From Comamonadaceae bacterium (GTDB lineage Bacteria; Pseudomonadota; Gammaproteobacteria; Burkholderiales; Burkholderiaceae_C): 38,265 nt of DNA. Shown here in pieces: positions 1 to 6,448 of this stretch. The notes under the pieces are model-generated. The model was not told where the DNA came from, ran no database searches, and saw only the letters and a program-made list of their open reading frames with translations. The stretch covers positions 1 to 38,265 of the forward strand of contig JAIXRJ010000024.1 in NCBI GenBank assembly GCA_027485235.1, read 5' to 3'. The position numbers and the translations under genes are program-made. Each line of letters starts with the position of its first letter. The stretch's first letter is position 1.

Positions 1-165
1 GCCCGCGACCACAGCACCGAAGACAGCCTGCGCCACATGGGCTGGCTGCAAGGCGCGATCTGGAGCAACGCCAACGTGCGCGAGGCCATCAGCGCCATGC
101 AACAAAAACGCGAGGCGAACTATGCGCCGCTGCCAGCGCTCAAGGGGTTTCGGGAATTTGGCTGA
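1..165 (+). CDS. Probable enoyl-CoA hydratase/isomerase, C-terminal end (partial)
   Basis: The window opens inside a plus-strand reading frame of 54 codons ending in TGA at 163-165. The visible tail, from ARDHSTEDSL through ANVREAISAMQQKREANYAP to a final GFREFG, has the late helix and the REAISAMQQKR-type end usual for crotonase-fold proteins, whose last helices carry an 'EA..AF..KR'-like motif. The catalytic oxyanion-hole regions lie outside the window, so the reaction cannot be confirmed. It converges on the iclR gene with only 6 bp between the two stop codons. A CoA-dependent hydratase would fit beside an aromatic degradation module, but co-regulation is not shown. The family call is from a short tail only. 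Confidence 0.55.
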   Translation, partial: ARDHSTEDSLRHMGWLQGAIWSNANVREAISAMQQKREANYAPLPALKGFREFG

Positions 166-171
166 GCGAAC

Positions 172-990
172 TCAAGGCGCATGACGCGCCCATTGATGGC
201 TGCGCAGTGCCTTTTCTATGGTGCTGGTGGCTTGTTCCAATCCATTGAGCAGCAGCGCGATGCGTGCTGGTGTCATCCGACTGTTCAAACCTGCAACGGT
301 CACGGCACCGAAAACCTGCCCCAGGCTGTCCTTGAAAGCTTTTCCGAAGGCCGTCACACCTGGTGTGATTCGGTTTTTGATCACCGCATAGCCTTGCTGC
401 TGTGCTTGCGCCATGGACTCGCGCAAATCAGCCTGAGGAAAACGCCACTCTGCCTCGATCGACGGCATCACCACCTTCAGGATTTCTTCAATGTCATCGG
501 CCTGCATGGCAGCCAAGATGGCCAATCCTCCCGCACCCAGTCCCAGGGGTCTGCGGCTGCCCATTTGCAATGTCACCACGCGCAATGTGCCAGGGCCTTG
601 CTGAAAGTCAATGCACACCGCTTCATCACCGCTGCGTTGAACCAGGTAAACGGTTTCGGCTGAACTCACAGCCAATCGCTGCATGGCTGGCCTGCACAAC
701 TCTCGGACGTCAAACTGCTGCGCCGCGACCAAACCCAACTCGTAAGACAAAGGCCCCAGAACGTAGGCTTGGCGATCATCCAACTGCATGACAAAGCGCA
801 ATTTGATCATCTGCGCAAGCAGACGGTGGACGGTGCTGTTGGGCAAGCCAGTTCGCTGGGCCAAGGCGGTCAATGGCGCACCACGCCGGCCAGCGGTGGC
901 CAGCAAACGCAACAAGGCCACACCTCTGGGCAAAGGACCTTGGTGTGTGAGATCGCCTGTGGAGGAAAGCAGCGCAGCTTCTATTTTCAT
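172..990 (-). CDS. IclR-family transcriptional regulator
   Basis: This 272-aa protein has the IclR layout. An N-terminal winged helix-turn-helix spans about residues 23-75 (GVALLRLLATAGRRG, then LTALAQRTGLPNSTVHRLL as the recognition part). A ligand-binding domain follows from about 85 to 265. IclR proteins usually sense small aromatic or organic acids and control adjacent catabolic genes. It is divergent from the flavin hydroxylase gene. No in-frame ATG lies between residue 1 and the HTH, so ATG at 990 is the likely start. A degenerate palindrome (983-1001) overlaps this start codon, and a perfect version lies upstream of the facing operon, which suggests autoregulation plus control of both arms. 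There is no clear ribosome-binding site, so the transcript could be leaderless. The effector is unknown. Confidence 0.9.
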   Translation of the reverse strand: MKIEAALLSSTGDLTHQGPLPRGVALLRLLATAGRRGAPLTALAQRTGLPNSTVHRLLAQMIKLRFVMQLDDRQAYVLGPLSYELGLVAAQQFDVRELCRPAMQRLAVSSAETVYLVQRSGDEAVCIDFQQGPGTLRVVTLQMGSRRPLGLGAGGLAILAAMQADDIEEILKVVMPSIEAEWRFPQADLRESMAQAQQQGYAVIKNRITPGVTAFGKAFKDSLGQVFGAVTVAGLNSRMTPARIALLLNGLEQATSTIEKALRSHQWARHAP

Positions 991-1001
991 TGAGTGGAAA
1001 T
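983..1001. promoter_or_regulatory. Degenerate palindrome, candidate IclR operator
   Basis: The sequence is ATTTTCAT-TGA-GTGGAAAT. Both arms match the perfect palindrome found at 5787-5811 (core ATTTCCAT-CGA-ATGGAAAT) apart from one base each, with the same 3-bp spacer. It covers the iclR start codon (988-990) and lies about 110 bp upstream of the hydroxylase start. Binding here could block iclR transcription or translation and set expression of the hydroxylase. Operator function is inferred from position and similarity only. Confidence 0.6.
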
Positions 1002-1101
1002 TATGTCACTCTGCCCTGTTGTCCAACCAACAATGTGGGGCATTCAGTCCAATGGTCGCCATTGGCGTCTGAATCGGCCCCATCCTCCACTGAACAAAGA
1101 C

Positions 1102-2754
1102 ATGCCAACCCAAAACACACCATTGAATGATGTGGATGTCCTGATTTCAGGCTATGGCCCGACGGGCGCGACCCTTGCAAATTTGATGGGCACGAGAGGC
1201 TACAGCGTCCTGGTCATCGATCAAGAGTCCGCCATTTACGACAAGCCCCGGGCGATCACGGCTGACCAAGAGGTTTTGCGAATTTTGCAAGAATTCGGCG
1301 TTGCTGATGAAGTGGCCGCGGCCAGCACGCCCCATCCGGGCACAGACTATGTGGGCTTGCAGGGCCAAATCATCAAGCGCTTTTACCCTGCCCCACCGCC
1401 CAACGCACTCGGCTGGGAGCCCAGCTGGATGTTTGTCCAACCCGACTTGGAAGCCGTGCTGCGCAAGGCCGTTGACCGACAGCCCCGTGTGCGCAGCCTC
1501 TTGGCCCATCGGCTGATCGGATTTGAGCAAGACCCACACACCGTCACCGCCCAGATCCAGCGCTTGTCCGATGGCAAACACTTGACTGTGCGTGCACGTT
1601 ATGCGGTTGCCGCCGATGGCGCCAGCAGCATCGTGCGAAAGCAACTGGCGGCTCCGGTGGAGGACTTGGCCTTCGATGAATGGTGGTTGGTGGTGGATGC
1701 CTGGATCAGTGGCCCGATCGATTTACCAGAACGCTGCGTGCAATACTGCCGCCCCACACGCCCAGGGACTTACATCGTAGGACCGGGAACGCTGCGCCGT
1801 TGGGAAATCAAGTTGCTGCCCCACGAAGACCCTTCTCACTACCGCGACAGCCATGAGGCCGTCTGGCGCCTGTTGGGTGAGTTCGCGGACACCCGTTCAC
1901 TGACGCACTGCCGCACTGCGGTTTACCGTTTCCACGCCCTGGTGGCCGAAAAGTGGCGCCATGGTCGGGTCTTTTTGGCGGGCGATGCGGCGCACCAGAT
2001 GCCTCCATTTTTGGGGCAGGGTCTGTGCGCGGGCATCCGGGATGCCAGCAATCTGGCTTGGAAACTGGATGCGGTGATGCGCGGCCTGTCGGGCGATCAT
2101 TTGCTCGACTCGTACACGCTTGAGCGGAAAAAACATGTCCGCACGGTCGTGGGACACGCCAAATCGTTTGGTCTGATCATCGGCGAACTGGACGTGAGCA
2201 AAGCGCGCGAACGCGACCGCATCTTGGAAGAAGATCTGAGACTGGGCCGAGCGGAGACGATTCGGCAACGGTTTATCCCAGGACTGGAATCAGGTTTGAT
2301 CGCCCACAAGGCCAACGGCGAATTACAGGCCGGCGCGGGTGAATTGTTCATCCAACCCTGGGTTCGGCAGGGGCCAGGCGATTGGCAACGGCTGGATGAC
2401 TTGACCGGACCACGCTTTGTGGTCGCGGCCTCATCTCGAGACACATTGAGCGCACTGGGTCCAGACTCACAAGCCATCGTTCAGGCGCTCGATGGCCGGT
2501 GTGTGCTGGTGCAAGCAGGCACCGCTTCAGGTCACGAATCACGAGACGCACACGGCACGCCCGTCTTGGAAGAGCGCGATGGCCTGCTCGCTCACTGGTT
2601 AGCGGCTCACCAAGCGGTCGCCGTGATCGCACGCCCAGACAAATATGTCTATGGCATGGCACAAAATGTGCATGACTTGCGGCAATTGCTCCGGGAACTC
2701 CACGCCGCCTTGATCGCGCCGAAGGTGCAGGGCGATCAGGATGAACACCGCTGA
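1102..2754 (+). CDS. FAD-dependent aromatic hydroxylase, MhpA-like
   Basis: A 550-aa class A flavoprotein monooxygenase. It has the FAD-binding GYGPTG (residues 17-22), the DG motif in AVAADGAS (172-173), and the second FAD-ribose motif FLAGDAAHQMPPFLGQG (GD at 294-295). The C-terminal thioredoxin-like region is typical of the PheA/MhpA/TfdB group. These enzymes use NAD(P)H and O2 to add a hydroxyl ortho to an existing phenolic group. The closest named relative I recognise is 3-(3-hydroxyphenyl)propionate hydroxylase. I chose ATG 1102 because the protein then begins MPTQNTPLNDVDVLISG just ahead of the Rossmann strand; an upstream in-frame ATG at 994 overlaps the candidate operator and adds an unlike extension. 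It is divergent from iclR and convergent with the operon supplying ring-cleavage and hydrolase candidates. The exact substrate is unknown. Confidence 0.85.
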   Translation: MPTQNTPLNDVDVLISGYGPTGATLANLMGTRGYSVLVIDQESAIYDKPRAITADQEVLRILQEFGVADEVAAASTPHPGTDYVGLQGQIIKRFYPAPPPNALGWEPSWMFVQPDLEAVLRKAVDRQPRVRSLLAHRLIGFEQDPHTVTAQIQRLSDGKHLTVRARYAVAADGASSIVRKQLAAPVEDLAFDEWWLVVDAWISGPIDLPERCVQYCRPTRPGTYIVGPGTLRRWEIKLLPHEDPSHYRDSHEAVWRLLGEFADTRSLTHCRTAVYRFHALVAEKWRHGRVFLAGDAAHQMPPFLGQGLCAGIRDASNLAWKLDAVMRGLSGDHLLDSYTLERKKHVRTVVGHAKSFGLIIGELDVSKARERDRILEEDLRLGRAETIRQRFIPGLESGLIAHKANGELQAGAGELFIQPWVRQGPGDWQRLDDLTGPRFVVAASSRDTLSALGPDSQAIVQALDGRCVLVQAGTASGHESRDAHGTPVLEERDGLLAHWLAAHQAVAVIARPDKYVYGMAQNVHDLRQLLRELHAALIAPKVQGDQDEHR

Positions 2755-2812
2755 TCAGGCCAAGCCTGCGAGCGCAACCGCGCTGCGGGGCTGAACGCCA
2801 TGAAAATGGGCC

Positions 2813-3772
2813 TCACTGTTGCGGAATATTGGCTTCCTGCACGACTTTTTTCCACTTGCCAATTTGCGTTTGCACATACTGCTTCATCTCCAAGCCACTG
2901 GCGGACGGGCTGGCCAGGCCACCGGTCCCTTCGAGTTGCTTGACCACGGCAGGATCTGCCAAGATTTTGAGCGTGGCGGCATGGATCTTTTGCGCCACTG
3001 CAGCGGGCAAGCCTTTGGGGGCTGCCAGCGCGGTCCAGGAGTTGACATCAAAGTCCTTGACCGTTTCACGCAAGGGCACCACGCCGGGCAGAAATGGCGA
3101 GGGCTCCACCGAGGTGACCCCTAAAGCGCGCAGTTTTCCGCTTTCGATCTGACCTTTGGTGACGGTCACGGAATCGAACATGAGATCGACCCTGCGCGTG
3201 AGCACATCTTGCAGCGGTGCAGCACCGCCGCGGTAAGGAATGTGGTTCATTTGAACGCCCGCCAGCGACTGAAACAACTCACCCGACAAGTGCTGGGTGG
3301 AGCCGACCCCCACAGAGCTGTAGCTCACGGTCCCGGGCTGGGCTTTGGCAACGCGCACCACATCGCCAACGGTCCTGAAAGGGCTGTCGCTCGCAGTGGC
3401 GAGAACAAAGGGGAATCGCGTCACCATCGACAACCAGTCAAAGTCTTCCACGGGGTCAAAGCTTTGTGATTTGTACATGGCGGCCGATACGGCATGCCCG
3501 CCTGTGAGCAAAATCAAGGTGTAGCCATCCGGACGAGCGCGGGCAACGGCCGCACTGGCCAAGTTACCGCCAGCCCCGGTCTTGGCCTCGACCACCACCG
3601 ACTGTCCCAATTCACGGGACAAACCCTGGGCCATGATGCGTGCAATCGTGTCGGCATTGCCCCCTGCGGCAAAGCCTTGTACGAGGGTGATGGGCTTGTC
3701 GGGAAAACCTTGCGCCACAGCCAGTGGCATGCCGATCAAGGTCGAGAAACAAAAAAGGGCTGTGCGAATCAT
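2813..3772 (-). CDS. Bug-family (TctC-like) periplasmic solute-binding receptor
   Basis: A 319-aa exported receptor. An N-terminal signal peptide ends near VAQGFPD. Then come the Bug-family hallmarks: FPDKPITLVQGFAAGG, a DTIARIMAQGLS helix, the RARPDGYTLIL turn, and HIPYRGGAAPLQDVL. Members bind carboxylates in the periplasm and hand them to a TctAB-type tripartite tricarboxylate transporter. No TctA or TctB gene is in the window, which is usual for the many orphan Bug genes of Burkholderiales. A good AGGAG lies 6 bases before ATG 3772. It is the last gene of the FAH-NIPSNAP-VOC series (35 bp after VOC), so it probably captures the acid this module degrades. The ligand is inferred only. Confidence 0.9.
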   Translation of the reverse strand: MIRTALFCFSTLIGMPLAVAQGFPDKPITLVQGFAAGGNADTIARIMAQGLSRELGQSVVVEAKTGAGGNLASAAVARARPDGYTLILLTGGHAVSAAMYKSQSFDPVEDFDWLSMVTRFPFVLATASDSPFRTVGDVVRVAKAQPGTVSYSSVGVGSTQHLSGELFQSLAGVQMNHIPYRGGAAPLQDVLTRRVDLMFDSVTVTKGQIESGKLRALGVTSVEPSPFLPGVVPLRETVKDFDVNSWTALAAPKGLPAAVAQKIHAATLKILADPAVVKQLEGTGGLASPSASGLEMKQYVQTQIGKWKKVVQEANIPQQ

Positions 3773-3807
3773 GTGTGTCTCCTGGCTTGTTTTAGATCAA
3801 TGCAGTC

Positions 3808-4368
3808 TTAAGCTTGAGGCCGCTCATAGCCGGTGGCTGCTCCAAAAACGGTATGGCGCTGTGACCAATCGTGGGTCTTGTCCCAAAGCGCCAACACCTC
3901 TGGCGCCTCATCCACAAACTGCTGCAGCCTGACCGGATCGTGGCAAGTGCGTGCGGTCAGTTCCAATCGGTGTCCCGATGGATCGAAGAAATAAATGGAG
4001 GTGATGAAGTCGTCATGGTTGGTCGGACCCACCACTTTCAGGCCCTTCGCTTCAAGCTCCAGTTTGGCTTTCAGGAGGGTGGGGACATCCTGAACTTCGA
4101 AAGCAAAGTGCTGAATCCACCCGGGGGTACTGGGATCGCGGCCTGATTTTTCACCCTCGTCGAGGGGACATTCAAAAAAAGCAATGTTGCTGCCGTCTTC
4201 CATCTCCAGAAAGATGTGCAGATGGGGGCTGTATTTGCCGGTCGATGGCACGTGGTCCTCCCCCATGGCGTGAGAAAACTTCAAGCCCAAAAACTGGGTG
4301 TAGAAGTCCACGGTCTCTTTGGCATCAGCGCATCGAAAAGCCGCATGGTGTAGTTTCTTGCAAAGCAT
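3808..4368 (-). CDS. VOC-fold (glyoxalase/extradiol dioxygenase superfamily) protein
   Basis: A 186-aa vicinal-oxygen-chelate protein built from two beta-alpha-beta-beta-beta units: KLHHAAFRCAD...FYTQFLGLKF and WIQHFAFEVQDV...IYFFDPSGHRLELT. Likely metal ligands are H7/H8, E66, H87 and E136. The FFDPSGHRLELT motif is typical of the metal-dependent group, which includes type I extradiol dioxygenases and glyoxalase I. Lying between an FAH-family hydrolase and a Bug receptor, and opposite an aromatic hydroxylase, it is a candidate ring-cleavage dioxygenase. At about 190 aa it is shorter than the usual ~290-aa two-module catechol enzymes, so isomerase or lyase roles stay open. I prefer ATG 4368, which has GGGGA five bases upstream; ATG 4380 abuts the NIPSNAP stop and has no ribosome-binding site. 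Confidence 0.8.
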   Translation of the reverse strand: MLCKKLHHAAFRCADAKETVDFYTQFLGLKFSHAMGEDHVPSTGKYSPHLHIFLEMEDGSNIAFFECPLDEGEKSGRDPSTPGWIQHFAFEVQDVPTLLKAKLELEAKGLKVVGPTNHDDFITSIYFFDPSGHRLELTARTCHDPVRLQQFVDEAPEVLALWDKTHDWSQRHTVFGAATGYERPQA

Positions 4369-4380
4369 AGGATTCCCCAT

Positions 4381-4737
4381 TCAGGTGTTTGACTTGATTT
4401 CGCCGTCGTCAGGCAGAGCTTGCCACGTTGGGGTGAAGAATGCAGCGGGGGTCAAGATTCGCGATTCTTGCCTGACGAGCAGCGGCATCATTTTTTGCAC
4501 GTATGTCTTGAAATCCGGATCTGCCAACAGCGCCGCACGCCTCTCGCTCCGCTCCTTGAGGTCTTCATAAGCCCACAAATGAACGACCTGATTGAGTTCG
4601 CCAATTTCGCTGCTGTAGTAGCCCACCAAACGGCCGAGGATGCGCTGCTGAATCGCAAAACCGTCGGATTGGTAGAGCGCCAAATAGTCCCGCAATTTGC
4701 CGGGGTGGGTGGTGTAGGTGCGCAGTTCGATCAACAT
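4381..4737 (-). CDS. NIPSNAP-family protein
   Basis: A 118-aa single-domain protein starting MLIELRTYTTHPGKLRDYL, the defining opening of the NIPSNAP family (dimeric ferredoxin-like alpha-beta barrel fold). The family also shows the central LVGYYSSEIGELNQVVHLWAYEDLKER motif. No catalytic role is established for most bacterial members; they often sit in catabolic operons, and distant fold relatives include monooxygenases and isomerases. ATG 4737 lies 7 bp after the FAH stop and the gene runs directly into the VOC gene (TGAATG), so translation is probably coupled. The tight packing argues for a part in the same pathway. An upstream in-frame ATG at 4791 lies inside the FAH gene and is unlikely. 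Confidence 0.85.
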   Translation of the reverse strand: MLIELRTYTTHPGKLRDYLALYQSDGFAIQQRILGRLVGYYSSEIGELNQVVHLWAYEDLKERSERRAALLADPDFKTYVQKMMPLLVRQESRILTPAAFFTPTWQALPDDGEIKSNT

Positions 4738-4744
4738 GGGTCGG

Positions 4745-5725
4745 TCATCCTTTTGCCACTGCGTTGTCAATGGCGCCAAACAAAGAAGCACCCTTGGCGT
4801 CCAACATGTCGATGCGAACGCGGTCTCCCACTTTCAACCAAGGCGTTGTCGCTTTGCCGTCGCGCAATTCTTCATCTGCGCGTTTTTCAGCCAAGCATGC
4901 GTAACCTGTTTGACTGTCCAGATTGGATACCGCCCCAGCACCAATGATGGTTCCCGCGCTCAAGGATCGGGTGCGTGCCGCGTGAGCGATCAGTGTGGGG
5001 TAGGTGAAGAACATGTCTCGCCCGGTGTTGGCACTCCCCATGGGGCTGCCATTGATGAAAGACAAGATGGGCATGTCCAGCTTTTCACCGTCCCAAAACT
5101 GGCCCAACTCATCGGGGGTCAGGGCCACAGGTGAGAATGCGCTGGTGGGCTTGGCCTGCATGAAGCCAAAACCCTTGGGCAACTCGGTACGTGTGAGTGT
5201 GCGCAGGGTGTAATCGTTCAGCAACATCAACATTTTGATGTGGCGGCCGGCCTCACTGGCCGGCGTACCCATGGGCACATCATCGACCACGACCGCGAGT
5301 TCGGCCTCGTAGTCAAGCCCCAAGGTCTCATCCGTGATCAACATCGGTTCGCGTGGACCGATGAAACGGTCTGACAAGCCTTGGTACATGAGCGGCTCGG
5401 TCTTGTAGTTGGGGGGCATCTCAGCACCCCTGGCCTTGCGTGCTTTTTCCATGTGGTGCAAATAAACGGACCCGTCCAAAAACTGGAATGCCCGCGGAAA
5501 GGGGCTGGCCAACAGTGCCGGGTCGACGTTGAAAGTGTCGGCCACATTGCCCAGTTCCAGTTGGGCCGCCACCGACTGCAGCAAAGGCGCCACCTGCGCC
5601 CACCGCTCAATGGCTTCTTGCATCGTGCCTGCGATGTGCGCAACTTTGACGCCGCGCGAAAGATCACGGCTCACCACGATGAGCGTGCCATCCCTTCCTG
5701 CTTGATTCAGGCTTGCCAATTTCAT
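4745..5725 (-). CDS. Fumarylacetoacetate hydrolase (FAH) family protein
   Basis: A 326-aa enzyme with the N-terminal form MKLASLNQAGRDGTLIVVSRDL, common to a ~330-aa FAH subgroup in Burkholderiales. The FAH catalytic core includes LDYEAELAVVVDDVP (metal ligands E140 and E142), NDYTLR (D171) and GTIIGAGAVSN near residue 258. FAH-fold enzymes use Mg or Ca to cleave C-C bonds in ring-fission products such as fumarylpyruvate or acylpyruvates; some instead isomerise or decarboxylate. ATG 5725 has GGAG nine bases upstream. Upstream in-frame ATGs exist (5758 and farther), but the canonical N-terminus begins here. It heads the minus-strand operon, with a perfect palindrome centred about 74 bp before the start. 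It probably acts after the VOC enzyme. Confidence 0.85.
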   Translation of the reverse strand: MKLASLNQAGRDGTLIVVSRDLSRGVKVAHIAGTMQEAIERWAQVAPLLQSVAAQLELGNVADTFNVDPALLASPFPRAFQFLDGSVYLHHMEKARKARGAEMPPNYKTEPLMYQGLSDRFIGPREPMLITDETLGLDYEAELAVVVDDVPMGTPASEAGRHIKMLMLLNDYTLRTLTRTELPKGFGFMQAKPTSAFSPVALTPDELGQFWDGEKLDMPILSFINGSPMGSANTGRDMFFTYPTLIAHAARTRSLSAGTIIGAGAVSNLDSQTGYACLAEKRADEELRDGKATTPWLKVGDRVRIDMLDAKGASLFGAIDNAVAKG

Positions 5726-5786
5726 GCTGTCCGTCTCCGTAGGGGTATTCACTCGCATTTTGATGCGCCCCTGAAAAATGCCCGTC

Positions 5787-5811
5787 TTGATTTCCATCGA
5801 ATGGAAATCAA
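5787..5811. promoter_or_regulatory. Perfect 11-bp palindrome, candidate IclR operator
   Basis: Arms TTGATTTCCAT and ATGGAAATCAA are exact reverse complements around a CGA spacer. The repeat lies in the gap upstream of the FAH-NIPSNAP-VOC-receptor operon. It matches the degenerate copy that overlaps the iclR start. IclR proteins bind short palindromes of this kind, and the match between the two catabolic promoters is good evidence for shared control. No poly-T follows, so a terminator is unlikely. Confidence 0.7.
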
Positions 5812-6001
5812 TTGAGGCGTACTGACCGCCATGGGTGAGCGGCCAGGGGCACGGCACTTGGCTGCGCAGCCACCCTGCATTTCACCCCAACAAAGCAGTC
5901 ATCGCTTGGTTTGGCCCATGCTGGCCTGGTCTGTCAGACCGCGCAGGGACGCCAGCCGGTAAACTTCTTGTTGACACCCCTCAATCCGGAGACACCTCAA
6001 C

Positions 6002-6445
6002 ATGAAAAAACTGCTGATCCTGTGCGCTGTGGGGGCCTTGTCTTGGTCTTGTATGGCCCGAGACTCCACCGCGGATGAGTCCCCACCCGAATGGTTCACC
6101 CAAGCACGCCAAGCCATCGAGCAGAAGAACTATGAGAGGGCGATCCAAGTTCTCTCGCAAGCCCCTGAAAAGCATTCGGCCGATTGGCACAACCTGATGG
6201 GCTTCAGCTTGCGCCTGAAATCACCCCCACAGTGGGTGACGGCTGAAGGTCATTACCAAGCTGCGTTGAAGATAAACCCGATGCACTTGGGCGCCCTGGA
6301 GTATTACGGCGAGCTGCTGTTGATGAAAAACGATTTGCCCGGCGCAGAAAGCCTGTTGAGACGGCTTGAAAAGGCTTGCAGCTCTGGGTGCGAAGAACTG
6401 CGCGATCTGCAAAAAAGCATCGCAGAGTTCAAAGCCAAGAAATGA
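6002..6445 (+). CDS. Small exported TPR-like protein
   Basis: A 147-aa protein with a signal peptide (MKKLLILCAVGALSWSCMA). The cysteine at 17 is preceded by W-S, a poor lipobox, so cleavage by signal peptidase I after CMA is more likely than lipidation. The mature part has tetratricopeptide-like helix pairs: WFTQARQAIEQKNYERAIQVLSQA, then WHNLMGFSLR and AEGHYQAALKINPMHLGALEYYGELLLMKNDLPGAESLLRRL. Such proteins act as periplasmic protein-interaction scaffolds; a specific role cannot be assigned. Two cysteines in KACSSGCEEL could form a disulphide. GGAGA stands about nine bases before ATG 6002. It is divergent from the FAH operon and converges on polA with 3 bp between stops. Confidence 0.8.
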   Translation: MKKLLILCAVGALSWSCMARDSTADESPPEWFTQARQAIEQKNYERAIQVLSQAPEKHSADWHNLMGFSLRLKSPPQWVTAEGHYQAALKINPMHLGALEYYGELLLMKNDLPGAESLLRRLEKACSSGCEELRDLQKSIAEFKAKK

Positions 6446-6448
6446 GCT

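Noticed and set aside
994..1101. N-terminal extension of the hydroxylase to ATG 994
   Set aside because: It overlaps the candidate operator and iclR start region and adds 36 residues with no place in the flavin fold.
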